From contig JALKAW010000002.1 in the NCBI GenBank assembly GCA_023015825.1, positions 357,011 to 421,010 of the forward strand: a stretch of DNA of 64,000 nt, in the 5' to 3' direction. Source of the stretch: Flavobacteriaceae bacterium S0862. GTDB taxonomy: Bacteria; Bacteroidota; Bacteroidia; Flavobacteriales; Flavobacteriaceae. Shown piece by piece: positions 55,492-64,000 of the stretch. How positions within the stretch are numbered: the stretch's first letter is position 1; every line of letters begins with the position of its first letter. The notes beneath the pieces were generated by a model. That model was given only the letters and a program-made list of their open reading frames with translations. It made no database searches and had not been told where the DNA came from. The translations under genes were made by a program, and so were the position numbers.

Positions 55492-56133
55492 TTATTTTCT
55501 ACCAAAATCTGCAGGGATTTCTCCCCAAGCTTTGGTTTCCCATTTTACAATAGTTGTGGTGTAGCTATTTGTTTTTAACCATTTTTCAGCTCTATCTACC
55601 AATTCAAAAATATCTTTATTTTTTTCAGAACGCTTAAGTTTTGTATTGCATTTTTTCTTCCTCACCCAACTTAATGCCGTTCGGGAGTCCGTATAAATAA
55701 TGCGATTACTATTTCGCTGTTTTAAATAAGCAAGACCATGTACTAAAGCTAAAAATTCACCAATATTATTGGTGCCTTCTTCAAAAGGTCCTTGAATAAA
55801 TAGTTGCTTCTTGGTATTGGTGTCTACTCCTCTATATTCCATTTTCCCTGGATTTCCGCTAGAAGCTGCATCAACAGCAATAGAGTTATAATTAGGATGA
55901 CCAATTTTTTTTAATTGTTCTTTGGAGAGCTCTGAATTAAATTTCTTAGCTTTTCCAATATAGTCTTTATAATTGCCTTTTAAAGCTTTTTTTGCAGCCT
56001 CAAAAGTTACAAATGATTTATATTGAGCGCCTTGAAAATCTTTTATTTGTGCTTTACAATCGTCCCAAAACTCAAATACGCCTGTTTTGTGGCCTTTCCA
56101 AACGGTGTAATATTTTTTCTTTTTCTTACTCAT
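55492..56133 (-). CDS. rnhA: Ribonuclease H family protein with viroplasmin-type N-terminal domain
   Basis: Hydrolyses RNA in RNA-DNA hybrids. The N-terminal 50 residues are a hybrid-binding (viroplasmin) domain (YYTVWKGHKTGVFEFWDDC). The catalytic domain has the first Asp in AVDAASSGNPG, Glu in NIGEFLALVHGL and Asp in IIYTDSRTALSW. The final acidic residue region (KWETKAWGEIPADFGR) is present. It has 213 residues and overlaps purN by 8 bases. Confidence 0.93.
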   Translation of the reverse strand: MSKKKKKYYTVWKGHKTGVFEFWDDCKAQIKDFQGAQYKSFVTFEAAKKALKGNYKDYIGKAKKFNSELSKEQLKKIGHPNYNSIAVDAASSGNPGKMEYRGVDTNTKKQLFIQGPFEEGTNNIGEFLALVHGLAYLKQRNSNRIIYTDSRTALSWVRKKKCNTKLKRSEKNKDIFELVDRAEKWLKTNSYTTTIVKWETKAWGEIPADFGRK

Positions 56134-56692
56134 CTAAAAGAGAATTCACAATTTTCGGAAAATGCTCCATCTCCAATTCATGAATTTTTGCAGCCACATC
56201 TTTAGCTGAATCCGTAGGTAAAACCTCGCATTTTGCCTGAAAAATTATAGTGCCTTCATCATAATGTTCGTTTACATAGTGAATTGTAATACCTGTTTCT
56301 TTTTCATTATTTGCGACAACAGCATCGTGAACATGGCTTCCATACATACCTTTTCCGCCATATTTTGGTAATAAAGCAGGATGTACATTAATAACTTTAT
56401 TAGGGAATGCATTTAAAATATTTTCTGGAAACTTCCATAAAAACCCTGCTAAAATAATAAGGTCTGGGCTGGTGTTTTTTAAAATATCCAACACATGAGA
56501 TGTTTTGTAAAAAGCCGTTCTATTAAAACACAAACAGCTGGTTTTTAAATTATTACATCTATCAATAACTTTGGCATGAGGATTGTTAGTCAATACTTGA
56601 ATAACAGAAGCATTTTCTCTGTTGTGAAAAAACTTTATTAAATTTTCAGCATTAGTTCCACTTCCGGAAGCAAAGATTACAATTCGTTTCAT
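56126..56692 (-). CDS. purN: Phosphoribosylglycinamide formyltransferase
   Basis: Transfers a formyl group from 10-formyl-tetrahydrofolate to GAR in purine synthesis. The 188 residues include the GAR-binding start FASGSGTNAENLI. The catalytic block is NVHPALLPKYGGKGMYG followed by HDAV, and then GITIHYVNEHYDEGTIIFQ, which contains the catalytic His and Asp. The ATG is at 56690-56692. It is the first gene of a purN-rnhA unit and is divergent from acpP. Confidence 0.96.
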   Translation of the reverse strand: MKRIVIFASGSGTNAENLIKFFHNRENASVIQVLTNNPHAKVIDRCNNLKTSCLCFNRTAFYKTSHVLDILKNTSPDLIILAGFLWKFPENILNAFPNKVINVHPALLPKYGGKGMYGSHVHDAVVANNEKETGITIHYVNEHYDEGTIIFQAKCEVLPTDSAKDVAAKIHELEMEHFPKIVNSLLDE

Positions 56693-56834
56693 TTACAGAC
56701 AATCAATGTTATATTATTCAAACAAAAAAAAGAATAATAATTAACAATTAGGGTAAAACAAAAATACTTATACCGATTTTAATAAATTAAAAGCACATTT
56801 TATCGGTAAAAGTGATTTTTAAAATAAAGTTTTT

Positions 56835-56842
56835 TATTTTTG
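56835..56842 (+). promoter_or_regulatory. Candidate -7 box of the acpP operon
   Basis: TATTTTTG fits TAnnTTTG, 31 bases before the acpP ATG. A clear -33 element is not visible. Confidence 0.4.
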
Positions 56843-56873
56843 CCATCTAATTAAAACTTAAAATTTAAAGATT

Positions 56874-57107
56874 ATGTCAGACATTGCATCAAGAGTAAAA
56901 GCGATTATCGTAGACAAATTAGGTGTTGATGAAAACGAAGTTGTAACTGAAGCTAGCTTCACAAACGATTTAGGAGCAGATTCATTAGACACTGTAGAAT
57001 TAATTATGGAGTTTGAAAAAGAATTCGATATTCAAATTCCAGATGATCAAGCTGAAAACATTGCAACAGTAGGTCAAGCAGTATCATATATTGAAGCCGC
57101 TAAATAA
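56874..57107 (+). CDS. acpP: Acyl carrier protein
   Basis: A 77-residue acidic four-helix protein that carries growing acyl chains on phosphopantetheine attached to Ser37 in [12 protein letters not shown]. It is followed after 13 bases by fabF, the normal arrangement. The AT-rich upstream region with a TATTTTTG box suggests a strong promoter for acpP-fabF-rnc. Confidence 0.97.
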   Translation: MSDIASRVKAIIVDKLGVDENEVVTEASFTNDLGADSLDTVELIMEFEKEFDIQIPDDQAENIATVGQAVSYIEAAK

Positions 57108-57120
57108 GTAACATTTATTT

Positions 57121-58371
57121 ATGGAATTAAAGCGAGTAGTAGTTACTGGGTTAGGAGCACTTACACCTATAGGAAATACCAAAGATGAATATTGGGATGG
57201 ACTTGTTAAAGGTAAAAGTGGTGCTGCGCCTATAACCTATTTTGATACTGAAAAGTTCAAAACTAAGTTCGCTTGTGAATTAAAAAACTTTAACGCTACA
57301 GATTTTCTTGATAGAAAAGAAGCTCGTAAAATGGATAGGTTTGCACAGTATGCTATGGTAGCTTCAGATGAAGCTATTTTAGACGCTAAGCTAAACTTAG
57401 ATGAAATAAATAAACTACGAGTAGGTGTTATTTGGGGAGCCGGAATTGGAGGCTTGGAAACATTCCAGAACGAAGTTTTAAACTTTGCACAAGGAGATGG
57501 AACACCAAGGTTTAACCCATTCTTTATCCCTAAAATGATTGCAGATATTGCACCAGGAAACATATCCATTAAATATGGATTTATGGGACCTAACTATACA
57601 ACGGTGTCTGCATGTGCTTCCTCTGCAAACTCAATGATCGATGCTTTAAACTATATACGTTTAGGACATTGTGACGTTATTGTTACTGGAGGAAGTGAAG
57701 CAGCAGTAACCATTGCTGGAATGGGTGGTTTTAATGCTATGCATGCACTATCAACAAGAAATGAAAGCCCAGAAACAGCTTCTAGACCATTTGATGCAAC
57801 CAGAGACGGTTTTGTATTAGGCGAAGGAGCAGGAGCTATTATTCTTGAAGATTATGAACATGCTAAAGCAAGAGGCGCTAAGATTTATGCTGAGGTTGTT
57901 GGAGGCGGAATGTCTTCTGATGCTCATCACATGACAGCTCCTCACCCTGAAGGAATTGGTGTTATGGCTGTAATGAGAAATTGTTTAGAAAATGCTGGAA
58001 TTTCTCCTTCTGAAGTTGATCATATAAATACTCACGGTACATCGACACCTTTAGGTGATGTGGCTGAGTTAAAAGCGATTAGTGAAGTGTTTGGAGAGCA
58101 TGCTAAAAACATTAGCATAAATTCTACTAAATCGATGACGGGTCATTTATTAGGTGCTGCTGGTGCTATTGAGTCTATTGCATCAATTCTTGCAATAGAA
58201 CATGGTATCATACCACCAACAATAAATCACTCTGTGGTTGATGAGAATATTGACCCTAGCTTGAATTTAATTCTAAACAAAGCACAAAAAAGAGAGGTTA
58301 AAGTAGCAATGAGTAATACATTTGGATTTGGCGGACACAACGCTTGTGTATTATTCAAGAAATTAGATTAA
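57121..58371 (+). CDS. fabF: 3-oxoacyl-ACP synthase II
   Basis: Condenses malonyl-ACP with acyl-ACP in fatty-acid elongation. The 416 residues have the Cys-His-His triad: Cys165 in VSACASSANS, His near 303 in NTHGTSTPLGD, and His near 340 in MTGHLLGAAG. The glycine-rich end NTFGFGGHNACV is intact. It lies between acpP and rnc. Confidence 0.97.
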   Translation: MELKRVVVTGLGALTPIGNTKDEYWDGLVKGKSGAAPITYFDTEKFKTKFACELKNFNATDFLDRKEARKMDRFAQYAMVASDEAILDAKLNLDEINKLRVGVIWGAGIGGLETFQNEVLNFAQGDGTPRFNPFFIPKMIADIAPGNISIKYGFMGPNYTTVSACASSANSMIDALNYIRLGHCDVIVTGGSEAAVTIAGMGGFNAMHALSTRNESPETASRPFDATRDGFVLGEGAGAIILEDYEHAKARGAKIYAEVVGGGMSSDAHHMTAPHPEGIGVMAVMRNCLENAGISPSEVDHINTHGTSTPLGDVAELKAISEVFGEHAKNISINSTKSMTGHLLGAAGAIESIASILAIEHGIIPPTINHSVVDENIDPSLNLILNKAQKREVKVAMSNTFGFGGHNACVLFKKLD

Positions 58372-58378
58372 ATCCCGA

Positions 58379-59125
58379 ATGAAATTCATTCGTAACATAT
58401 TGAAAAAAAATTCCCGTTCTGATGAAGGCGGGAATTTTTTTATTCAATTACAAAAAATATTAGAATTTCAACCTAAACATATAAACTTCTATAAAAAGGC
58501 ATTCACGCATAGGTCTATGAATATTCGTGATGATGATGGTATTGCTATAAATTACGAGCGACTTGAATTTGTTGGAGATGCCATGTTAAGTGCAGTAATT
58601 GCAACACATTTGTTTAAAGAAGTACCTCAAGGCGATGAAGGCTACTTAACAAAAATGCGCTCTAAAATTGTGAGTAGAGAGCATCTTAATGAGTTGGGGA
58701 AAGAGTTAAACCTTATAGATTTGGTTGTAAGTAGAATTCCAACAGATAATTTTGGCAATAATATTCATGGTAATTTATTTGAAGCTTTGGTTGGTGCTAT
58801 TTTTTTAGATAAAGGCTATGCTGCTTGTGAGAAATTTATTTTCAAACGTGTTATTACACCTCACGTAGATATAGAAAAACTAGAAGGCAAAGTTATTAGT
58901 TACAAAAGCTTATTAATTGAATGGTGCCAAAAAGAAAAGAAAAACTTTAGCTATAATGTGTATGAAGACACAGGAAATGATCAATTAAAGCATTTTTCTG
59001 TAAAGCTATCAATAAACAATAAAATAATTTCTAAAGCTAGAGCTACTTCCAAAAAGAAAGCCGAAGAGAAAGCATCAAAACGTGCTTTTTTTGCTTTGCA
59101 AGGAAAAATTTCTAGAGCTATTTAA
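58379..59125 (+). CDS. rnc: Ribonuclease III
   Basis: Cleaves double-stranded RNA in rRNA maturation and regulation. The 248 residues contain the signature ERLEFVGDAML (catalytic Glu/Asp), the second acidic motif NLFEALVGAIFLD, and a C-terminal dsRNA-binding domain (about 175-245, ending KKKAEEKASKRAFFAL). The ATG is 8 bases after the fabF stop; the fabF-rnc pairing is typical. Confidence 0.96.
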   Translation: MKFIRNILKKNSRSDEGGNFFIQLQKILEFQPKHINFYKKAFTHRSMNIRDDDGIAINYERLEFVGDAMLSAVIATHLFKEVPQGDEGYLTKMRSKIVSREHLNELGKELNLIDLVVSRIPTDNFGNNIHGNLFEALVGAIFLDKGYAACEKFIFKRVITPHVDIEKLEGKVISYKSLLIEWCQKEKKNFSYNVYEDTGNDQLKHFSVKLSINNKIISKARATSKKKAEEKASKRAFFALQGKISRAI

Positions 59126-59235
59126 GTTTAAATCAGAACTAAAACGTTTTCGTGCTATTTAATTGTTAAGTAATAAAAAACTATAGGCAATTATAGTGTT
59201 AAAATGCTATATTTACATTTCATAATTTAAAGGTT

Positions 59236-59715
59236 ATGGCGTTACACAAGCTACTTGTTGATGATTTTGATACAGAAACATATTCTCTTTTAGCAATTCA
59301 TTGCACAATTGAAGACTATCGTGTTGCTTACCTTTTAAATAAACAGCTTCAAATAAATTTACAAAGAAAACCTCAAGACTTAGATGTTCAATATACCGCT
59401 TCGTCTTTTTCTATTTTTGAATGGGAAGATGAAAAGCAACAAATGATTTGGAATTTGGTATCTAATATTTGTAAAAAAGAAGAAAGTATCCCAAATACAG
59501 GATCATTATTTGAAACGCAAAGCAACATATTAAGAACATATAATTTAATTCCAGAATATAAAAAAGTGAATTATTTGTTGAAAATTGATAATGATGGAAA
59601 TTTTATAGACGAAAAAACAATTATTCACAAAATTCAAAAAATATCTCAGATTGCAGCTGTATTTAGCATTGATGCCTCACAGTTAAAATCTAAGGACAAT
59701 TTAATTTTTAATTAA
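59236..59715 (+). CDS. IPExxxVDY family protein
   Basis: A 159-residue soluble protein with the eponymous motif IPEYKKVNY near residues 116-124 (Asn replaces the usual Asp). The family is confined to Bacteroidota and its function is unknown. It overlaps the pyruvate kinase start by one base, a conserved neighbourhood, so a link to pyk translation or control is possible. Confidence 0.9.
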   Translation: MALHKLLVDDFDTETYSLLAIHCTIEDYRVAYLLNKQLQINLQRKPQDLDVQYTASSFSIFEWEDEKQQMIWNLVSNICKKEESIPNTGSLFETQSNILRTYNLIPEYKKVNYLLKIDNDGNFIDEKTIIHKIQKISQIAAVFSIDASQLKSKDNLIFN

Positions 59716-61160
59716 TGGCCAATAAAAGAAAAAAGACCAAAATAGTTGCAACCTTAGGGCCTGCAACAAGCAAAAAGGAAACACTTAAAGCAATGTTAGA
59801 TGAAGGTGTTAATGTGTTTCGCATTAATTTTTCACATGCTAATTATGACGATGTAAAAACTAGAATTAACCTTATTAGAGAGTTGAATGAAGAATATGGT
59901 TACAATGCTGCAATTTTAGGTGATTTACAAGGCCCTAAATTGCGTGTAGGCAAAATGCAAGAGGAAGTTATTGTAAATGAAGGTGACGAAATAGTATTTG
60001 TTACAGGCAAAAGATTTGAAGGTACAAAGGAACGTGTATACATGACCTATGATAGGTTTCCTCAAGATGCAAAACCTGGAGAACGTATTTTATTAGACGA
60101 CGGAAAATTAATTTTCGAAGTGGTTTCAACTGATAAGAAAAATGAAGTTACCGCTAAAGTGATACAAGGAGGTCCTTTAAAATCTAAAAAAGGAGTTAAC
60201 CTTCCAAATACTAATATTTCTCAACCTGCGTTAACCCAAAAAGACATTGAAGATGCGATTTTTGCAATTGAACAACAGGTAGATTGGATTGCCTTATCTT
60301 TTGTGCGTCATGCCGAAGACTTAATGCAATTAGAAGAACTTATCAAAGAACATAGTGCGCATAAAATTCCAATTATCGCCAAAATTGAAAAACCAGAAGC
60401 TGTTGAAAACATTGATAAAATTGTGGCGTATTGTGATGGTTTAATGGTAGCTCGTGGTGATTTGGGTGTGGAGATTCCTGCAGAAGAAGTCCCATTGATT
60501 CAAAAGCAATTGGTGCTTCGTGCTAAAAAAGCAAGAATCCCAGTAATTATTGCCACACAAATGATGGAAACCATGATTAATAGCTTAACACCAACGAGAG
60601 CCGAGGTTAACGACGTTGCCAACTCGGTTATGGATGGTGCCGATGCTGTAATGCTTTCTGGTGAAACATCGGTTGGGAGCTACCCTGTACAAGTAATACG
60701 ACAAATGTCTAATATTATTAAAAGCGTTGAAGATTCACATTTAATTTCTGTACCACAAGAACCACCTCATATTCGTACAAATAGATACATTACCAAGTCT
60801 ATTTGTTACCACGCTGCTAATATGGCTAACGAGATAAGTGCAAAAGCCATTTCCACATTGACTAATAGTGGTTACACAGCGTTTCAAATTTCGGCATGGC
60901 GACCAGACGCACATATTTTGGTATTTACTTCCAATAAAAACATATTAACACAACTCAGCTTGCTTTGGGGAGTAAATGCCTTTTATTATGACAAGTTTGT
61001 AAGTACCGACGAAACCATTGAAGATGTAAACGCCATCGCCTGTAAAAAAGGGTATTTAGAAGAAGGCGATATGCTTATTAGTTTAGCAGCAATGCCAATA
61101 AAAGATAAAGGGATGGTAAACACCTTACGTGTAACAGAGATTACTAGTTGTAGTTTTTAG
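59715..61160 (+). CDS. pyk: Pyruvate kinase
   Basis: Transfers phosphate from phosphoenolpyruvate to ADP in the last step of glycolysis. Of 481 residues, the N-terminus KIVATLGPATS, the catalytic Lys segment IPIIAKIEKPEAVENID, the metal/substrate motif MVARGDLGVEIP and the following TQMMETM with PTRAEVNDVAN are all intact. The C-terminal allosteric domain is complete. It is translationally coupled to the IPExxxVDY gene and convergent with dinB. Confidence 0.97.
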   Translation: MANKRKKTKIVATLGPATSKKETLKAMLDEGVNVFRINFSHANYDDVKTRINLIRELNEEYGYNAAILGDLQGPKLRVGKMQEEVIVNEGDEIVFVTGKRFEGTKERVYMTYDRFPQDAKPGERILLDDGKLIFEVVSTDKKNEVTAKVIQGGPLKSKKGVNLPNTNISQPALTQKDIEDAIFAIEQQVDWIALSFVRHAEDLMQLEELIKEHSAHKIPIIAKIEKPEAVENIDKIVAYCDGLMVARGDLGVEIPAEEVPLIQKQLVLRAKKARIPVIIATQMMETMINSLTPTRAEVNDVANSVMDGADAVMLSGETSVGSYPVQVIRQMSNIIKSVEDSHLISVPQEPPHIRTNRYITKSICYHAANMANEISAKAISTLTNSGYTAFQISAWRPDAHILVFTSNKNILTQLSLLWGVNAFYYDKFVSTDETIEDVNAIACKKGYLEEGDMLISLAAMPIKDKGMVNTLRVTEITSCSF

Positions 61161-61233
61161 AGATTCGCTTAATTAAGATTATTTTAGTTTCAATTTAAGT
61201 TTATCACCTTTTTTAAGTGAGAAAGTTAAATCA

Positions 61234-62331
61234 CTAAAAATCAAACTTGAGCTGAACACTCACACTTTTGGTTTCAGGCTTTTTCTTGGTTTCGGTATTT
61301 AAGTTGGAGAGCGAAATACCTAATAATCTAACCGATTCTTTTAATGTATCTTGATACAACAAATTTTTTGCAGTGTCTAGAATAATGTCTTTATCACTTA
61401 CATAATAAGGCAACGTTTTGCTACGTGTTTGTAAAGTAAAATCGCTATACTTTATTTTTAAGGTAATGGTTTTACCAGCCACTTTACTTTTATTTAAGCG
61501 TTTGGCAACTTCTTCAGCAATATGCTCTAGTTTTTCAAGCATAAACACTTCACTTGTAAGGTTATCATAAAACGTACGTTCGGCTGCCAACGATTTTCTA
61601 ATTCTGTGTGGTTTCACTTCGCTGTTATGAATGCCTCTAACAATATAATAGTAATACCGTCCAGATTTTCCAAAGTGTTCATCGAGATATTCCAACGTTT
61701 TCCTTTTTAAATCCTTACCTGTAAAAATCCCTTTTTGATACATTTTTTCAGCAGTTACTTTACCAATACCATAAAACTTTCTAATATCTAATTGCTCTAA
61801 AAATTCTAAAACCTCTTCAGGGTTTACGGTTTTTTGACCGTTTGGTTTATTATAATCACTTGCTATTTTTGCTACAAATTTATTAATGCTGATGCCTGCT
61901 GAAGCTGTTAAACCTACTTCATCAAAAATGCGTTGTCTTATTTCTTTGGCAATTAACGAAGCGCTTGGGTTTCCTTTTTTATTTTCCGTTACATCCAAAT
62001 AGGCTTCATCAAGAGAAAGTGGCTCTACTAAATCTGTATAATCGTAGAATATTTTACGAATTTGTTTAGAAATTTCGGTGTAACGTTCAAAATTTGGTCT
62101 AACAAATATAAGTTCTGGACAAAGTTTTATAGCTAAGTTTCCAGACATAGCACTTTTTACACCAAATTGTCGTGCTTCATAACTTGCAGCACTTATTACT
62201 CCTCGTTTTCCGCCACCACCAACAGCAACTGGCTTGCCTTTAAGCTCAGGATTATCCATTTGTTCTACAGAGGCATAAAAGGCATCCATGTCTACATGAA
62301 TAATTTTTCTTATTGGTAAATCGTTTGACAT
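61234..62331 (-). CDS. dinB: DNA polymerase IV
   Basis: A Y-family translesion polymerase of 365 residues. The catalytic motifs are HVDMDAFYASVEQ (first Asp) and PLSLDEAYLDV (Asp-Glu). A helix-hairpin-helix region (about 180-205, IRKFYGIGKVTAEKM) and the little-finger domain follow. The C-terminus ends VSVQLKFDF, close to the beta-clamp binding pattern QLxLF. The start ATG is at 62329-62331, and the region upstream carries a REP-like double hairpin. Confidence 0.95.
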   Translation of the reverse strand: MSNDLPIRKIIHVDMDAFYASVEQMDNPELKGKPVAVGGGGKRGVISAASYEARQFGVKSAMSGNLAIKLCPELIFVRPNFERYTEISKQIRKIFYDYTDLVEPLSLDEAYLDVTENKKGNPSASLIAKEIRQRIFDEVGLTASAGISINKFVAKIASDYNKPNGQKTVNPEEVLEFLEQLDIRKFYGIGKVTAEKMYQKGIFTGKDLKRKTLEYLDEHFGKSGRYYYYIVRGIHNSEVKPHRIRKSLAAERTFYDNLTSEVFMLEKLEHIAEEVAKRLNKSKVAGKTITLKIKYSDFTLQTRSKTLPYYVSDKDIILDTAKNLLYQDTLKESVRLLGISLSNLNTETKKKPETKSVSVQLKFDF

Positions 62332-62344
62332 AGTGTAAATTTAT

Positions 62345-62381
62345 GAATTCCTGCGAAGGCAGGAATCTCATTTTTGAGATT
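62345..62381. repeat. REP-like double hairpin upstream of dinB
   Basis: ATTCCTGC-GAAG-GCAGGAAT (62347-62366) is directly followed by AATCTCA-TTTT-TGAGATT (62364-62381). This is the common Bacteroidota intergenic palindrome. It lies between the divergent dinB and CYTH genes. Confidence 0.6.
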
Positions 62382-62422
62382 TAAATAACAATTATGAGAC
62401 ACCTAAATTTGTGGGTATTATT

Positions 62423-62893
62423 ATGATAGAAATAGAACGTAAATTTTTAGTAACCTCTAATGCTTTTAAAGAAGAATCGCATCAAAAATTTAGAATCATA
62501 CAAGGATTTTTAAATCGTGATCCTGAGAGAACAGTTAGAGTAAGACTAAAAGATGATAAGGGTATACTAACAGTCAAAGGATTGTCGTCAAATGATGGTT
62601 TATCACGTTTTGAATGGGAAAAAGAAATTTCAAAAAATGATGCTAAAGCGCTATTGGAGTTTTGTGAAAAGGGAGTAATTGACAAGCTGAGGTACGAGGT
62701 TAAAGTTGATAATCATATTTTTGAAGTAGATGAATTTTATGGCGATAATGAAGGTTTGGTTATTGCTGAAGTGGAATTGCAAGAAGAAGGAGAAACCTTT
62801 ACAAAACCAGAATGGTTGGGAGAAGAAGTCACTGGAAACATAAAATATTATAATTCACAATTAAGTAAACAACCATATAATACTTGGGAATAA
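62423..62893 (+). CDS. CYTH domain protein (triphosphate tunnel metalloenzyme)
   Basis: 156 residues from the ATG at 62423 (MIEIERKFLV); the upstream GTG at 62411 adds four residues not typical of the family. The E-x-E-x-K signature at the very N-terminus, RVRLKDDKGILTVKG and the strand FEVDEFYGDNEGLVIAEVEL define a triphosphate tunnel enzyme, often an inorganic triphosphatase. It overlaps the next gene by one base (TAATG). Confidence 0.93.
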   Translation: MIEIERKFLVTSNAFKEESHQKFRIIQGFLNRDPERTVRVRLKDDKGILTVKGLSSNDGLSRFEWEKEISKNDAKALLEFCEKGVIDKLRYEVKVDNHIFEVDEFYGDNEGLVIAEVELQEEGETFTKPEWLGEEVTGNIKYYNSQLSKQPYNTWE

Positions 62894-63390
62894 TGAAAAA
62901 GACTATTATTAGTTTGGCTATAATCACATTGATTTTGGCGTGCAAAACAGAAACTAAAGATGATATTGAAGTAATTGAACAACCAATAGAAACTATCAAA
63001 AAATCTACCAAAGAGCTAAAAGAAGAACTTACTGCAAAAGGCTTTGAGCTTTTTGATTACGTAGATGAAAAAACTCAGGATACAGTCATTATGCAGAAGT
63101 ATTTTATTGCTTTTTTAAAAAAAGGACCAAACCGCTCTCAACCTGAAGAGGAAGCCAACAAGCTACAGGCAGCACATATGGCTCATTTAGGAAAAATGTA
63201 TGAACTTGGTTATGCTGATATTTCTGGACCTTTTGAAGACGATAGTGATATAAGCGGTATTACCATTTACAATGTCCCAACATTACAAATGGCAGATAGT
63301 TTAGCGAATGCTGACCCAATGGTGAAAGCAGGGCGTTTGGTAATTGAAATGCATCCTTGGTGGGCTGCAAAAGGGTTTTCGCTGAGGTAA
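62893..63390 (+). CDS. YCII-related lipoprotein
   Basis: 165 residues from the ATG at 62893; an earlier TTG at 62884 is less likely. The lipobox LILACKT places the protein on the membrane. The C-terminal domain (about 65-160) is YCII-like: YFIAFLKKGPNRSQ, then AAHMAHLGKMYELGY, SGPFEDD and EMHPWW. YCII proteins are small dimeric alpha-beta folds with a suspected catalytic His-Asp pair; no reaction is assigned. It is coupled to the CYTH gene. Confidence 0.88.
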   Translation: MKKTIISLAIITLILACKTETKDDIEVIEQPIETIKKSTKELKEELTAKGFELFDYVDEKTQDTVIMQKYFIAFLKKGPNRSQPEEEANKLQAAHMAHLGKMYELGYADISGPFEDDSDISGITIYNVPTLQMADSLANADPMVKAGRLVIEMHPWWAAKGFSLR

Positions 63391-63476
63391 ACTAAATTAC
63401 CTAAAAGTAATTAGCATAATTCATTATTTTTTAGTGTACCAGCTATATTTTTCTGAGGTATTAAAATATGAGAAAC

Positions 63477-63511
63477 AAAAAAACGGTTTAGAATATATCT
63501 AAACCGTTTTT
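63477..63511. terminator. Bidirectional terminator between convergent genes
   Basis: AAACGGTTTAGA and TCTAAACCGTTT pair perfectly around an ATATA loop, with A and T runs on either side. Confidence 0.88.
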
Positions 63512-63544
63512 TATTTATAAAGGATATAACGTTAAGGTTACATT

Positions 63545-64000
63545 CTATTGTGCAATAATTTTCTTGATTCCAGAACCTTTATTAGTAGTTAATCTAACAA
63601 AGTACATTTCATCACTTAAGCCTTTCATATTTAGCTTTGTTGTTGCTTTCACGCCGCTAGAATAATTAGAATCAATAGTTCTATTAAGCAATGCTCCTTT
63701 TAAGTCAAACACTTCTATAGTAACATTGGTGTCATAATTAAATAAATATTCTAGGAATACTTCATTTTCAAATGGTACTGGATACGCTTTAAAAGCGGCA
63801 TTATCGAATCCATTTCCAGTAGATAACAAATCGCCTATTTTACAGAACACTGTGTCATTATCAGGAATATACACACCACCCTCATCGGCTGATTTTGAAC
63901 AATCACATTTTTGTAAACATGTAATTGGATTAGTGATTATATAAAACTGATTAGTATTAGATACATCGATTGGTCCAACCGTATAATTCCTTACATGATC
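63545..64000 (-). CDS. T9SS cargo protein, C-terminal part (5' end beyond window)
   Basis: The minus-strand frame is open from the window edge to the stop at 63545, 151 codons, with no start in view. A Cys-rich stretch (ITCLQKCDC) precedes the sorting domain: AYPVPFENEVFLEYLFNYD, then the VTIEVFDLKGALLNR pattern, ending YFVRLTTNKGSGIKKIIAQ. That is a complete type A C-terminal domain, so the protein is exported through the type IX system. The passenger domain lies outside the window. Confidence 0.88.
   Translation of the reverse strand, partial: DHVRNYTVGPIDVSNTNQFYIITNPITCLQKCDCSKSADEGGVYIPDNDTVFCKIGDLLSTGNGFDNAAFKAYPVPFENEVFLEYLFNYDTNVTIEVFDLKGALLNRTIDSNYSSGVKATTKLNMKGLSDEMYFVRLTTNKGSGIKKIIAQ

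Overview
The window looks like the chromosome of a marine-type Flavobacteriaceae bacterium (Bacteroidota). The evidence is low GC, weak or absent Shine-Dalgarno sequences, Bacteroidota-type promoters (TTTG-N19-TAnnTTTG), two cargo proteins with type IX secretion sorting domains at the edges, an IPExxxVDY-family protein, a thrombospondin-3/OmpA outer-membrane protein, and typical flavobacterial neighbourhoods (acpP-fabF-rnc-IPExxxVDY-pyk). The genus cannot be fixed from sequence reading alone.

Region 1 to 19.1 kb is mostly housekeeping. In order it holds a truncated VCBS/ASPIC T9SS cargo gene, a diheme cytochrome lipoprotein, asd, mscL, alr-tdk, a conserved hypothetical, rsmI, a uracil-DNA glycosylase family gene, an M28 peptidase lipoprotein, an AhpD-like protein, OsmC, recJ-MFS exporter, an LpxH-type hydrolase with queD, a decayed 2OG-Fe(II) oxygenase, two unlisted tiny membrane proteins, a MATE exporter, a universal stress protein and tRNA-Ala(GGC).

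Region 19.1 to 41.15 kb is the unusual part. It lies between the intact tRNA-Ala gene and a degenerate direct repeat of the 3' part of that gene (65 of 69 bases identical), so it looks like an old island. It contains four adjacent paralogous potassium-channel-like proteins. Their pore domains are identical in protein sequence, but their secreted N-terminal domains differ strongly. They are followed by eleven intact small single-pass membrane proteins of one family (DUF6090-like), plus one full pseudogene and at least five 5'-end remnants. Every DUF6090-like gene has a nearly constant 45-residue N-terminal anchor and a variable C-terminal domain with one conserved motif near residues 125-150. 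Many junctions overlap (ATGATTAA or ATGA), and the channel operon runs directly into the first three of them. A PDZ multi-pass protein, a SHOCT-domain secreted protein, a lipoprotein pseudogene, an outer-membrane barrel and a 28-codon reverse-strand gene are interspersed. I propose a diversified sensor-domain/ion-channel system built from a constant membrane module and variable ectodomains. The function is unknown.

Region 41.15 to 64 kb returns to core genes: an alpha/beta hydrolase, AddB-like nuclease, OmpA/TSP3 protein, kbl, AddA-like helicase-nuclease, Mn-type superoxide dismutase, two tandem candidate small RNA elements, a purF-type amidotransferase with a PfkB kinase, a secreted-protein pseudogene, RNase H/purN, acpP-fabF-rnc, IPExxxVDY, pyk, dinB, a CYTH protein with a YCII-like lipoprotein, and the C-terminal part of a second T9SS cargo protein. 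REP-like palindromes of Bacteroidota type occur at four places, two of them inside channel signal-peptide coding sequence.
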